Below, in pieces: positions 52,335-62,781 of a stretch of 64,000 bases of DNA. Both the position numbers and the translations under genes were made by a program. This DNA comes from Colwellia sp. (GTDB lineage Bacteria > Pseudomonadota > Gammaproteobacteria > Enterobacterales > Alteromonadaceae): contig JAHDIK010000010.1 in NCBI GenBank assembly GCA_020630795.1, positions 37,306-101,305 on the forward strand. Reading direction: 5' to 3'. The notes below the pieces were generated by a model. That model had not been told where the DNA came from. It ran no database searches and saw only the letters and a list, made by a program, of their open reading frames with translations. How positions within the stretch are numbered: position 1 is the first letter of the stretch; the number at the start of each line of letters is the position of its first letter.

Positions 52335-53672
52335 TTATAATCCTAATTTAAGGGAGAGGTATACCGCGATAATTACAACCCAGCAATACAGCATCGATTT
52401 TAATGCAAACGGTTTGCTGAAATATTCTTTATACTCTGGTTTTATTTTGATCATACGTATGTGAGATGCTAACGCCATTCCCATAAATATAAACAGCAAT
52501 AAACTAAACATACGGCTTATAAAAAAACCGGTAATCATAAAGCCAACCATAGAAAAGAATAATGTTTTGTTTAGTTTTCTTTCGTTCTCAAAAGCTACTT
52601 CCTGATCGTTGATTGTTGTATCAAGATTATTAACAGGATTTTTCTTATTTGCTTTAATAATAAAATAACCTGTAAGTAATGTGAAAATAAGGGCGCCTCC
52701 CCACAATGAATAGCCAGGAAAGCCCAACTCACCAGCGACATGAATAAAAGAATTATGTGCAACTAAGCCATGTTCTTCTCTAAATTGACCTTTTCCGATT
52801 CCAAATATTGGGTTTGAAATTAGCATGTGTATACCAGCATACCATGCCTCTAAACGACCATTGGCGGAAGCGTCAATATTACTCTGCAATGAGGCTACGA
52901 CAGTTGCTGCTATTGGCGATAAAAGCACACCAGCAATGAATAACTTTGGTCCAGCATTAACTACTAATATGTATACGCCGAGCAGACCACCTGCTCCTAA
53001 CATGCTCCCTCTGGAGCCAGTTAAAAAGATACCATAACCTAGGAGGCATAATATAATTAGCATGACTGTCTTTAGTAAAAAACCTCCTTTATGAAAGAAG
53101 TAAAATGCAAATGGGATGTTCATTACTAAAAACATACCTAAATCATTAGGATCATTAAAAAAACCTAAATAAGTAATTCTTCTTTCGCCTAAATCGATAT
53201 AGCCTACTGAGTGAGTATGTAACGCCCAGCCAAAACCTTCATACGCTGTTTGTTGGACGTGCCCATTGTGGACCATGAGCATTGCTGCCAATAAACAAAT
53301 TACCATTAAAACGTGTTGGCGTTTAATTGTTGTAATGCAGGAGCTTAATAAAAACAAAGGGATAATAGCGCTTATAAATAGCTTTTGAGCTTCTTCAACT
53401 CCGTACATCCCTGAACCGTTTAAAAATCCTGACATTACTATTAATGGTACTAAGCTTAGTAGCATCCAATGTTGTGGGTAGAGTTTTAAAGGGCGCTGTG
53501 AGATAAGAGCAGTGATAAAACATAAAATCGCAAACACTTTGATAATTACCCAATCTAGGCTGTTTTGAAACATTTCATGGGGACGCACGAGTACAGATAT
53601 TATATATAAGCATAATAAAAAGAATGCGAAAACAGAGTTTTTTTCTTGGGGGAGGTGGTGATATTTTGCCAT
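52335..53672 (-). CDS. O-antigen polymerase/ligase, exosortase-locus type
   Basis: 445 residues, about eleven membrane segments. Wzy_C features: FLTGSRGSMLGAGGL, LEAWYAGIHMLISNPIFGIGKGQF, HNSFIHVAGELGFPGYSLW. It fits the polymerase/O-ligase proteins of exosortase-A loci. It could polymerise EPS or ligate glycan to a protein. It lies between the beta-helix gene (84 bases upstream) and the CDP-glycerol transferase (19 bases downstream). Confidence 0.85.
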   Translation of the reverse strand: MAKYHHLPQEKNSVFAFFLLCLYIISVLVRPHEMFQNSLDWVIIKVFAILCFITALISQRPLKLYPQHWMLLSLVPLIVMSGFLNGSGMYGVEEAQKLFISAIIPLFLLSSCITTIKRQHVLMVICLLAAMLMVHNGHVQQTAYEGFGWALHTHSVGYIDLGERRITYLGFFNDPNDLGMFLVMNIPFAFYFFHKGGFLLKTVMLIILCLLGYGIFLTGSRGSMLGAGGLLGVYILVVNAGPKLFIAGVLLSPIAATVVASLQSNIDASANGRLEAWYAGIHMLISNPIFGIGKGQFREEHGLVAHNSFIHVAGELGFPGYSLWGGALIFTLLTGYFIIKANKKNPVNNLDTTINDQEVAFENERKLNKTLFFSMVGFMITGFFISRMFSLLLFIFMGMALASHIRMIKIKPEYKEYFSKPFALKSMLYCWVVIIAVYLSLKLGL

Positions 53673-53756
53673 GTAAATCTAGTCCATTGCGATATAAGAG
53701 TTATGCCATGCTCTACGTATTTATTTAAAAATAAAGATAACGGTAAGTTTCATATC

Positions 53757-55454
53757 TTAGCGATAAGGAACTTTACCTGGTCGTGGCTTCTGATATAAAA
53801 AAGGGTTATTTAGTCTACTAAAAACCTTTATTCCGTCGAGCGGAGGGTGAATAGTTTCGTATGCACTTTTTTCGAAAATTTTATGTATGTTACTTAATGA
53901 GCGCAAAGTAGAATAAGAGTTTGAAATATATTCGTTTTTAAGGACTTTTATATGCTTGTACTTATTCTTGAATTCATCAATTTTTTTACCATTTTTATCC
54001 GAGTATGGAACGATTTTAGATGACAGTTTATTATTTTTAACGAGTATGTTTGGCTGGGATAAGGGCCAATTTTGGGGTTCAATGTAGTCTCTAATAAGAG
54101 CAAGTTCACCTTTGTTGTCCAATTTATCGATAAAAAGATTATTTTGTATTAGAAGTTTTTGAAGCTTTCCTGCTAGCCTAAAAACATATCCGTCAAAACT
54201 TTCATTGTTTATTAAAAATAAATTTTCAGAAAGGTTAGTGATCCCGTCAGAAAACCCAGTGCCATCTCCTCCAACACGTATGCCATATTGTTTACTGTTT
54301 ATAGAGATGACATTGCCGGTAACGTCATGATGTATTGGTTGTATAGTATCATAACCATCAAAGCCAATTAGTTCTATAGCGTAAATTGATTTGTTATTAT
54401 TACTATTTTCAATCCAATTTCCGTATATATAAGCTTTCTCCGCCCGAGTTTTTACTGTATTACCTTTATTATTGTGTAGAAAGCTATTGGTTAGTAATAG
54501 TTTGCTTTTAGGGAATTTATCTCTATCTGTGGCAAAGTATACAGCGTGTTCCCATTTTTTATTTTTTCGTTGTCCACCTGAGTATCTAATTTCAGAATTT
54601 GATACTGTGAGGGAGCCAGAACCACCGTCAGTGCCTAATATCCCGTTTCCGCAATGCTGAATTAGTACATCTTTTATTGTAATAAATGCTGATTCGTGTC
54701 GATAACAAATATCACCTTTTTCTATAACTACATTTTCGATTTCCCAATAATGAGAATTACGTAATGCAAAAGCCCAGTTGTATCTATTTTTTGCGTTTCC
54801 TTCTATGACCGGTCGTTGGTTGTTTACCGTTATGCCAATTAATCTAATGGGTGCTTCCTTTGTGCCAGAAACACCTTTAATCTCAATAGCGTTGTAGGTT
54901 GCCCCCCCTTCTAAAAATATCTCATCGCCTGCTGAAAGTTTAGAGGTAATATCTGATAACTGAGTGTATTTATGATTTGGACCAACTAGCCACGTTTTGG
55001 CTGGCCTTTTGGTGTTAACTGTTTGAGTAACCCAGCTTATAAGTCCACTTTTTATTTTTAAATCACCAGTACTATTACCATACAATGTAATACTTAAAGT
55101 TCTTGTGTCTTTATAAATAGGTCGTGTTTTCGTACGAAGTACAATTTTATCAGCGTTTTTTACGTTGACAGGTAGGTCTCTAAACGAAGCATTATTTACT
55201 GAGATTTGAATGTCACTGTGAGACCTTAATTGAATGGTATGATTGAGTTCATTTAACTTAATGCAGTTTGAATATATTACAGTGTTCGGTGGTGCTGAAA
55301 TGTAGCTAGCAAATCCATTGTTTTTTCTTTTATTCCATTTAAAGCCTAGATTGGCTGTTTTGCAATTGTCAAATAATGTATTTGTATTTACTTCCTTTGA
55401 GTAAACAATATTCGTTATTAAAAAAAGTGACAATATTAAACAAGTTAGTTTCAT
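53757..55454 (-). CDS. Exported right-handed beta-helix protein (polysaccharide lyase/epimerase-like)
   Basis: 565 residues. Signal peptide MKLTCLILSLFLITNIVYS. From about residue 165 a chondroitinase-B/pectate-lyase-like parallel beta-helix: KLSAGDEIFLEGGATYN, YWEIENVVIEKGDICYRHESAF, IKDVLIQHCGNGIL, AVYFATDRD, GIRVGGDGTGFSDGI. EPS loci often carry such a lyase or C5-epimerase to trim or modify the polymer in the periplasm. Five bases separate it from the exosortase stop, so they share an operon. Confidence 0.8.
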   Translation of the reverse strand: MKLTCLILSLFLITNIVYSKEVNTNTLFDNCKTANLGFKWNKRKNNGFASYISAPPNTVIYSNCIKLNELNHTIQLRSHSDIQISVNNASFRDLPVNVKNADKIVLRTKTRPIYKDTRTLSITLYGNSTGDLKIKSGLISWVTQTVNTKRPAKTWLVGPNHKYTQLSDITSKLSAGDEIFLEGGATYNAIEIKGVSGTKEAPIRLIGITVNNQRPVIEGNAKNRYNWAFALRNSHYWEIENVVIEKGDICYRHESAFITIKDVLIQHCGNGILGTDGGSGSLTVSNSEIRYSGGQRKNKKWEHAVYFATDRDKFPKSKLLLTNSFLHNNKGNTVKTRAEKAYIYGNWIENSNNNKSIYAIELIGFDGYDTIQPIHHDVTGNVISINSKQYGIRVGGDGTGFSDGITNLSENLFLINNESFDGYVFRLAGKLQKLLIQNNLFIDKLDNKGELALIRDYIEPQNWPLSQPNILVKNNKLSSKIVPYSDKNGKKIDEFKNKYKHIKVLKNEYISNSYSTLRSLSNIHKIFEKSAYETIHPPLDGIKVFSRLNNPFLYQKPRPGKVPYR

Positions 55455-55459
55455 TGTTG

Positions 55460-56836
55460 TTAACTCTTCGGCGTCTGTGACACTGTATATTGCTTTATTA
55501 AATCATCTTCAATGCAGCGACGATTGCATTTGCTAAATATCCAATTAAGAATGGGCTTTTGTGGAAATGTAATTCCAGATTTTAAGCGCTGAAGTTTAAA
55601 TTTACCGCTAGAGGATGTGAAATAATCATCTAATTGGTAAGAAGTTAATATTATTGCCTTTTCACCTAAACTATTTTGTATTTGGTAAGTTTTCCAATTG
55701 TCTTTAGTGTCACTTGAAACAATACTCCAACCACTCGGTATAAAATCGTTATTATAAAAAGTTGGTGTCGCATCCAATAATGTATTTTCATACTTATATT
55801 TTAGATGAGTTAAATGTTGCGTGTTTTTAACTATTTCGTAATGTGAATATAAATGAATTGTGGGTAGAGGGCCTACTCTATTGTTTAAAACGGCTATGTT
55901 ATTTGCGCTTTTAAGCAGTGCCATTGCTGTCGTACTCGACAAAATAACGCACAGGCACATAGCAATAAGCGAACTTGGGGTTGAAAAGTGAGCAGTCTCT
56001 GAGCTTGGTTCTACACTGAATAAATCTCTATCAGATAATTTATTACCCCACCAAAATAACAAGAACATAAATGGTATGTATAAATACCATCCAAATGTAT
56101 TGTGATCTTCCATTAAGCTACTTTGCATATCTGTATAGTCACCGATCATTATTAATGCAGTAATTCTAATCCAGTTTGTTAACAAAGCCCCTAAAATAGC
56201 AAACGTAAAAAACATCACTGCCTTTTTCATATTACTTATATACATAAAAATAAATAGTGAGCTAATTGCTAACGAAACGATTATATATCGCAAGCCGCTA
56301 CAGCCGTCGGCTATTTCAAAGGTACCAGCAGGGATCGTGATGAATTCTGTTTCTACATATGTAGGAATGCTTGTAAAGCTCATCATAAAGGTAACGGCTA
56401 TTACAGAAATTGATTGGAGTATGTTGGTAAGTACACCCCACATTGGGATGATAAATACGAGAAAGGCAACAGGAAAAAGAACATACCAATTAAACCTAAA
56501 AATAAAGAGTATTGCTGCAGTTGCTATAGTTAAAAATGACAGCCAATACCCAACGCTAACTTGTGCGTTTGCTGTAATAAAAAGAGCTAATGAAGCAAGT
56601 ACTAATAATACAAACCATGCAATGGAGAAGGATTCACGATAAATGAGTTTACCTATTTCAGATAACTTAAAATATAAATATAAAGTAATTAATGGGATAA
56701 GGTATGCATGGGAGTATGTCCCATCATCAAAACTGTATTTCCAGAGCGTTTTTATCACTGGAATATTTGCTAAAGAAATAAATATAAATAAGCTTACGAT
56801 TGTAAGAAATGGTTTATATGTATTTGGTAAATTCAT
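55460..56836 (-). CDS. xrtA: Exosortase (XrtA-type) with EpsI-like C-terminal domain
   Basis: 458 residues. About eight membrane segments to residue 270. The catalytic triad is visible: Cys179 in IADGCSGLRYI, Arg224 in NWIRITAL, His245 in EDHNTFGW. After one more membrane segment (about 290-308) comes a periplasmic EpsI-like domain (about 310-450). Exosortases cleave the C-terminal PEP-CTERM signal of exported proteins. The tandem PEP-CTERM genes at the window end are obvious substrates. The A subtype is inferred from the XrtA-associated ATPase, kinase, barrel and chain-length genes nearby. Confidence 0.93.
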   Translation of the reverse strand: MNLPNTYKPFLTIVSLFIFISLANIPVIKTLWKYSFDDGTYSHAYLIPLITLYLYFKLSEIGKLIYRESFSIAWFVLLVLASLALFITANAQVSVGYWLSFLTIATAAILFIFRFNWYVLFPVAFLVFIIPMWGVLTNILQSISVIAVTFMMSFTSIPTYVETEFITIPAGTFEIADGCSGLRYIIVSLAISSLFIFMYISNMKKAVMFFTFAILGALLTNWIRITALIMIGDYTDMQSSLMEDHNTFGWYLYIPFMFLLFWWGNKLSDRDLFSVEPSSETAHFSTPSSLIAMCLCVILSSTTAMALLKSANNIAVLNNRVGPLPTIHLYSHYEIVKNTQHLTHLKYKYENTLLDATPTFYNNDFIPSGWSIVSSDTKDNWKTYQIQNSLGEKAIILTSYQLDDYFTSSSGKFKLQRLKSGITFPQKPILNWIFSKCNRRCIEDDLIKQYTVSQTPKS

Positions 56837-57147
56837 GTTTATCCGTGGCTATCTCTAAAAATACTGGCTACATGAATGCTTTTAACGGCGTAACATGCAC
56901 AAAGCCGTTCTGACATCCATTCTAAACTATTCACGCCCATTTAATTTATAATGGTAACACTTTAATTACAGAGAGTTGAACACGTCTATTAAAAAATATT
57001 CAAATATAGTGGTTAATATGGACAATAGGTACACAAATATTACTGTTAAATCTTGAGTTTGACGTTAAAATGGATGAAAACTACATTCAAGAAACAGTAT
57101 AAGATGGGAATGTAGTTCAAAAATTGAATTTTAAAGGAACAATAATA
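56837..57147. other. Divergent intergenic region between exosortase and prsT genes
   Basis: 311 bases holding the regulatory region of two opposite operons. An inverted repeat AACGGC-N14-GCCGTT lies at 56884-56909, near the exosortase side. A sigma-70-like promoter faces prsT (listed separately). No RNA gene or ORF was recognised. Confidence 0.6.
57059..57087 (+). promoter_or_regulatory. Predicted sigma-70 promoter of the TPR lipoprotein operon
   Basis: -35 TTGACG (57059-57064), 17-bp spacer, -10 TACATT (57082-57087). Leader of about 55 bases to the ATG at 57148. No -24/-12 element is seen here, unlike the PEP-CTERM genes downstream. Confidence 0.4.
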
Positions 57148-59895
57148 ATGAAATTGGCAAAGGTAGCGGTAAGCCTCGGGATTATATCTATTTTAGCAGG
57201 TTGTGGTGAAGCAGATACTGCATCGTCACACATTGCAAAAGCGAAAAGTTTTCAATCTCATGAAGTAGATGCAAAGCTTATAGAACTAAAAAATGCAGTA
57301 AAGCTTGAATCAAGAAATGCTGAAGCTCGATTTTTATTAGGTGAAACGTACCTTAGCCAAGGATTTGCAAGTGGTGCTATTAAAGAGTTAGAAAAAGCGC
57401 ATGAGTATAGTTACGATCTCAACAAGTTGATTCCACTGCTTGCTAGAGCCTATTCAATTTCTTCGTCTGATGAAGATGTTATCGATTTAAATAAACATTT
57501 AAACACGTTAAATAATGAATCAGCAGTTGTTTATTTAGCTTACAAAACACTAGCTGAGATTAGGCTAGGTAGCGTTGAAAATGCTAAGAACGTTGTTTCT
57601 CAATCAGAATCCTTAATTTCAGGAAGTGCTTATTATCATCTGGCGAGCGCTTACCTTGCTATGGGTGAGGCAGATCTAGATAGCGCACAGAATAATGTTG
57701 AAAAAACGTTAACTATTTTACCTAATCAATACGATGCGATATTACTTTTAGGGCAAATAAACAGTGCTAAAGGTGAGCATAACCAAGCTACCATTAATTT
57801 TACAAAATATGCTGAGGCTCAACCTAAATCCAGCATTATCGTTTTGTTTTTGGCGCAATCTTTATTAAAAGAAGAAAAATATTTAGAAGCCGAAAAATAT
57901 GCGGATACCATCTTAGCATCTGCACCTAATCAACCATTCGCGAATTACGTAAAAGCGATGTCTCAGTTTGAGTTAAAAGAATATCTATTAGCTAAAGAGC
58001 ATGCTGAATTAGCGCTCAAATCTAATTTTAATCAAGCCCAACTAAAATTAGTAGCAGGTATCAGCTCATATTTTTTAGGGAATTATGAGCAAAGTCATTC
58101 GCATTTAGAGTCACTTATTCCGCATTTAACTGCGGAACATCCAGCACGAAAAATGTTTGCGATGAGTCAGTTGCAACTTGGCATGTTAGAGGATATCCCT
58201 GAAACATTACAAGGCTTTAATGCAACTACAGAAGAAGACGATAAGTTTCTATCGACACTTAGTTATCAAATGGCTCAACTTGGTGCCGTTGATAAAGCTA
58301 AAGTTATTGCAAAAAAAGCAGCAAATACCTCGTCTGATAATGCCGAACAGAATATGCGGGAAGGTATTTTAAAGTTAATGCTAAACGATCCTTCGGGAAT
58401 GCAGAATTTACAAGATGCGGTTAATATTAATCCTGATATGCGAGGCGCCGAAATAGCATTAGCATACGCAGCAATTCAAGCTAATGACCTAGAACAAGCG
58501 AAAGAAATTGGTACGCGTTGGAAAGAAAAAAATCCTGATAAATTAGGCGGGTTTAACGTACTAGCTGCGGTCTACCTTAAACAAGGTAATATTGATTTAG
58601 CGAAAGAAGAAATGCACCAGAGCCTCAAGGTTTCAGGTAAAAACTTATTTGCTTTATTAGAGTTAACTAACTTAGCAATGCTTGAAGATGATAAAGCTGA
58701 AGCGGTTCGTTTATCTGACTTTTCTATTGCTGAATTTCCAAAAAATACCAAAGTGTTAAGGCAATATTATTCAATACGCCAAGATGACGCAGCTTTCGAG
58801 AAAATCAAATCTGTTTATACATCCGATACTAAAAACTTATCAACGGCGTTATTGTATTCAGAGCTTCTTGTAAATACTAAACAGTTTAATGAAGCAATAA
58901 GTATACTTGATACGTTTGAAAATACAGTTAAATCTCCTAAACAACAGTGGAAATTAAAGGTAGCGAGTCAAAACGGAGCAGGTAATAACAATAAAGCGTT
59001 GTTATTGTTAGAAGAGTGGATGGATGTAAATCCCTATCACATCGAGCCAGTCGTGATGCTCTCAGATTACTATGGGCGCAAACAAGATTTATCTAAAGCG
59101 TTAGATGTAATTAATAAAGCGTTGAGTGGTGTTCACAACGACAACAAAATGTTAATGCTTGGAAAAATGCAGCTCCTGATAGATAAAGAAGATACTTATC
59201 AAGCCAAAGAGTACTTTAAAGAACTTAAAGCGGATAATATTCATGGTGTTTTATCTGAAGGTATCGAAGGAAAAATAGCGCTTTTAGATAAAGATTATGA
59301 AAAGGCAAGTAAACTTTTAGCTAAGTTTTACAACGACAACCCTTTAGCCAAAAACGCATTACTTTTAAATAAGGCCCTTCAAGGGGTTAATAAATACTCT
59401 GCGGCAAATGATATGTTGGAATATCATCTTAGTAAAAATGATAAAGATCATAATGTACGTTTGGTACTCGCAAATAACTATATAGGCTCATCGCCTGAAA
59501 AAGCTATTTCAGAGTATAAAAAGATTTTAGAAGATCACCCTAATAGTGTCATGGTGCTCAATAACATTGCTTGGCTCTCTATGGAAGCTGGAGAATTAGA
59601 AAGTGCGTTAAGTTACTCAGAGTCTGCTCATAAGTTGGTTCCTGAAGACGTTAACGTCATTGATACTAAAGCCATGATTTTGTTTAAGATGGGGCGCAAC
59701 GGTGAAGCTTTGAGGCATTTGGGTAAAGCTCACGATTTATCCAAAGGGCGTAATAACCCAGTTTCAATAAATTATGCTGAAGTATTGATCGCGAGTAATC
59801 GAAGCCAGAGCGCGTTAAAGATTCTAAATGCAATAAAGCCAAAAAATAAGCAAGAAACAGCAAGAATTAATCAATTAAAAGCTTTATCTAAATAA
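57148..59895 (+). CDS. prsT: PEP-CTERM system TPR-repeat lipoprotein (PrsT), copy 1
   Basis: 915 residues from ATG 57148, chosen because AAAGGA lies 8 bases upstream and the TTG at 57124 lacks one. Lipobox LAGC. The rest is a long run of TPR-like helical pairs (for example AEARFLLGETYLSQGFASGAIKELEKA near the start and VLNNIAWLSMEAGELESALSYSESAHKLVPEDVNV near residue 800). Length and layout fit the PrsT family linked with exosortase systems, thought to aid PEP-CTERM sorting or EPS secretion at the outer membrane. A close paralogue follows 17 bases later. Confidence 0.92.
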   Translation: MKLAKVAVSLGIISILAGCGEADTASSHIAKAKSFQSHEVDAKLIELKNAVKLESRNAEARFLLGETYLSQGFASGAIKELEKAHEYSYDLNKLIPLLARAYSISSSDEDVIDLNKHLNTLNNESAVVYLAYKTLAEIRLGSVENAKNVVSQSESLISGSAYYHLASAYLAMGEADLDSAQNNVEKTLTILPNQYDAILLLGQINSAKGEHNQATINFTKYAEAQPKSSIIVLFLAQSLLKEEKYLEAEKYADTILASAPNQPFANYVKAMSQFELKEYLLAKEHAELALKSNFNQAQLKLVAGISSYFLGNYEQSHSHLESLIPHLTAEHPARKMFAMSQLQLGMLEDIPETLQGFNATTEEDDKFLSTLSYQMAQLGAVDKAKVIAKKAANTSSDNAEQNMREGILKLMLNDPSGMQNLQDAVNINPDMRGAEIALAYAAIQANDLEQAKEIGTRWKEKNPDKLGGFNVLAAVYLKQGNIDLAKEEMHQSLKVSGKNLFALLELTNLAMLEDDKAEAVRLSDFSIAEFPKNTKVLRQYYSIRQDDAAFEKIKSVYTSDTKNLSTALLYSELLVNTKQFNEAISILDTFENTVKSPKQQWKLKVASQNGAGNNNKALLLLEEWMDVNPYHIEPVVMLSDYYGRKQDLSKALDVINKALSGVHNDNKMLMLGKMQLLIDKEDTYQAKEYFKELKADNIHGVLSEGIEGKIALLDKDYEKASKLLAKFYNDNPLAKNALLLNKALQGVNKYSAANDMLEYHLSKNDKDHNVRLVLANNYIGSSPEKAISEYKKILEDHPNSVMVLNNIAWLSMEAGELESALSYSESAHKLVPEDVNVIDTKAMILFKMGRNGEALRHLGKAHDLSKGRNNPVSINYAEVLIASNRSQSALKILNAIKPKNKQETARINQLKALSK

Positions 59896-59912
59896 AATTT
59901 AAAGGACGATAT

Positions 59913-62678
59913 ATGTTTTTCAAACAAACAAGTAATAAGGTTGTTAGTGCTTTATTGATTAGTGCAGCCTTAACAGGGTGTTTTGGGCAAAAGTCTGAAG
60001 AAGAATATCTGGCCATGGCTAAAGATTCCATAAAAAATGGAGAGGTTAGCACTGCAATCATTAGCTTAAAAAATGTATTAACAGTTAATGGAAAAAGCGC
60101 AGAGGGGCGATTTTTACTTGGACAAGCCTATATTAATAGTGGGCTATGGATATCAGCAGAAAAAGAGTTGGAACTTGCGTTAGAGTACGGTTTCGATAAA
60201 TCTCTTGTGATTCCTTTACTTGCAAAGGCTTATTATCACTTAGGTGATGTAAAGGGGGTTGAATACCTGATTACTTCACAAGGTGATCTGTCACAAGAAA
60301 CGCAGACCGCACTGAAGACATTTATCGCAATTACATTCATTAAAGAAGAGTACAACGATCAGGGGCTTAATTATTTACATGAAGTCGTTGAACGTAATTT
60401 CGAATCAAAATATACCGAGTTAAGTAAAGCTTGGCAGCTCGGCGTTAATGGTGAATTAGACGAAGCGCTCGCAGTGATCAACGAAACCTTAAGTAGCACT
60501 CCAGACTTTATTGAAGCAATTGAATACAAAGCTTATTTATTGTTTAAAAAGCAAGATATGAAAATGTCTGCAGAATATTTTGGAAAGTACGTGGCCATTC
60601 ACCCTCAGGCACATGAGTTACGTATGATGTATGCTTTGGCATTAGTATATGCAGAAGATTATCAAGCTTCAGAAAAGCAAGTTGATATTTTACTGCAAGG
60701 AATGCCAAACAGCGCAAAATTGAATGAAATTAAAGCGCAAAATCGTTTTGCTGCCGAAGACTTTAAAAAAGCAAAACAATTTGCTGAAACTGCGATTAGA
60801 ACAAATCCAAATTTAGTTTTAGCCAAGATTATCGCTGGTATAAGTGCATACCAACTTAAACAACTAGAGTTAGCCTATTCGCATTTAAATTCTGTCAAAG
60901 ATAATTTAACTTTCCAACATCCTGCTCGTAAGCTTTTAAATAAAATGAGGCTTGAAATGGGGTATGAAAATGATGTGTATCAAGAGTTATTAACTACATC
61001 AGATGAAACGTTAGATGTTGGTACTCTAAGTCTCTCAGCCACTGAGCTATTTAAATTGGGAAAAGTAGATGAAGCTAACGCCTTATTAAATATTGCGTCC
61101 CAAAAAGAAGAAGATAATGCCAATATTCATTATCAGCAGGGGCTATTCAAATTTTATAATGATGACCCATCGGCAAAAGATTTTTTTGAGAAAGCTGTTG
61201 AGCATGATCCTGAGTTCGAATCGGCGATAACTTTATTACTACTTGAAAGCTTGAGAGAGAAAAACTTTAGTAAAGCATTTTCTGTTGCGGAAAAAGTAGA
61301 GAAGAAGAACCCTGAATTAAGCTGGATTTATAAAAGCGTTATTTATACTCGAAAAGGTGAGTTAAATAATGCTAAAGATGCACTTAATGAAGCGTTAAAA
61401 GTTAATGGGAACAATCCGAGTGTTTACTTTAAGCTGGGTCAAATATCAGAGTTAGAGAATAAGAATAAAGAAGCTATTCAGTTTTATCAAAAGTCTATTG
61501 ATGTTGATGAAACTTATACGTTGTCGGCTTCAGCACTATTAAAACTGGCAAAAACTAATGTAAACGAAGTTCGTCAAGTTTTAGAGGCTTTGGTTGAGAA
61601 TAAAGAGTCTAGTCCCGTAGCTTACACATATTTGGCTGCATACCATATTGTTCATAATGCTTATAAAGATGCGGAGAGTGTGTTGGATGATGGACTTGCT
61701 AAAACTCCTGATAATGTAAAGTTATTGATGTTAAAAGGGAAGGTTTATGCCAATTCTAGCGCTTATGATAAAGCGCTTGCAACATTTGATAAGCTGGTTG
61801 TTTTATTGCCTGAAAGCTCAATGGTAGAAAGTGCGCGAGCAAGTGTATTACAGAGATTAGGGCGTGTTGCTGATGCGGTTGAAGCGCAAAAAAGTGCTTT
61901 ATCTAAAGAACCTAACTCAAAAGAGGTTGCTTTAGGTTTGGTAGACTTGCATATAAAAAATAGAGATATTAGTGCTGCAACAGTTGTTTTGGAAAACATT
62001 AACGAGTCTCCAAAATATGCTGATGAGATGGATTACTACAAAGGTAAAATAGCATATTTAAAAAATGACTACCGTAAAGCCTCAAAAATACTCAATTCTG
62101 TATTTGAAAAAATAAAAACTGAAGAAGTTACTATTTTGCTGTCAGATTCTTTAAGTCAAAATAAACGTTTTGATGAAGCGCTCTCTGTTATTGAAGCATT
62201 TGAAAAGAATATTAGACCCGGAGGTACTTTAAATACTCAGTTAAAGTATGCGGAAATATTGGAAAATACCGACAAAGATAAGGCTTTAGATGTTTATAAC
62301 GGTATTTTAGAAAAATCTAACAGACATTTTGTCATGTTAAACAATATTGCGATGATTTACTTAAAGTTTAATAAAGTTGAAGAGGCCGTAAATTTTGCCA
62401 AAGAAGCTTATGAAAAAACTGAGAATAATTTACCTGTTCAAGATACTTATGCATTAACCTTATTGGCGGCAGAGCAATACTCAAAAGCTGAAAGCTTATT
62501 AAAAGAAATAGTTGAACAAAAGCGCGACAATGACAATTATAACTTGCATTATGCTTCAGCTTTATTCAGCTTGAATAAAGTTGAAGAGGCTAAAATGCTG
62601 CTCTTTAGTTTAGATAAAGATAAATTAAGTGAATACTCATTAATAATGTATAAAACATTAACAGATAAAATGAACTAA
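59913..62678 (+). CDS. prsT: PEP-CTERM system TPR-repeat lipoprotein (PrsT), copy 2
   Basis: 921 residues. Lipobox LTGC after a signal peptide; AAAGGA precedes the ATG. Same plan as copy 1: EGRFLLGQAYINSGLWISAEKELELALEYGFDKSLVIPLLAKAYY at the start, FVMLNNIAMIYLKFNKVEEAVNFAKEAYEKTENNLPVQDTYAL near the end. The copies are clearly related over their full length but well diverged, so the duplication is old. They are probably co-transcribed. Confidence 0.92.
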   Translation: MFFKQTSNKVVSALLISAALTGCFGQKSEEEYLAMAKDSIKNGEVSTAIISLKNVLTVNGKSAEGRFLLGQAYINSGLWISAEKELELALEYGFDKSLVIPLLAKAYYHLGDVKGVEYLITSQGDLSQETQTALKTFIAITFIKEEYNDQGLNYLHEVVERNFESKYTELSKAWQLGVNGELDEALAVINETLSSTPDFIEAIEYKAYLLFKKQDMKMSAEYFGKYVAIHPQAHELRMMYALALVYAEDYQASEKQVDILLQGMPNSAKLNEIKAQNRFAAEDFKKAKQFAETAIRTNPNLVLAKIIAGISAYQLKQLELAYSHLNSVKDNLTFQHPARKLLNKMRLEMGYENDVYQELLTTSDETLDVGTLSLSATELFKLGKVDEANALLNIASQKEEDNANIHYQQGLFKFYNDDPSAKDFFEKAVEHDPEFESAITLLLLESLREKNFSKAFSVAEKVEKKNPELSWIYKSVIYTRKGELNNAKDALNEALKVNGNNPSVYFKLGQISELENKNKEAIQFYQKSIDVDETYTLSASALLKLAKTNVNEVRQVLEALVENKESSPVAYTYLAAYHIVHNAYKDAESVLDDGLAKTPDNVKLLMLKGKVYANSSAYDKALATFDKLVVLLPESSMVESARASVLQRLGRVADAVEAQKSALSKEPNSKEVALGLVDLHIKNRDISAATVVLENINESPKYADEMDYYKGKIAYLKNDYRKASKILNSVFEKIKTEEVTILLSDSLSQNKRFDEALSVIEAFEKNIRPGGTLNTQLKYAEILENTDKDKALDVYNGILEKSNRHFVMLNNIAMIYLKFNKVEEAVNFAKEAYEKTENNLPVQDTYALTLLAAEQYSKAESLLKEIVEQKRDNDNYNLHYASALFSLNKVEEAKMLLFSLDKDKLSEYSLIMYKTLTDKMN

Positions 62679-62781
62679 TTGGTGTGGAATAAACATATTT
62701 TGTGTCAGTTTTTTTTACACGGAGAGTGTTTCGAAACGTTTTTATGTTTTTAAGTTTTTGTTTTTGTTGGTTAATTTTTAA

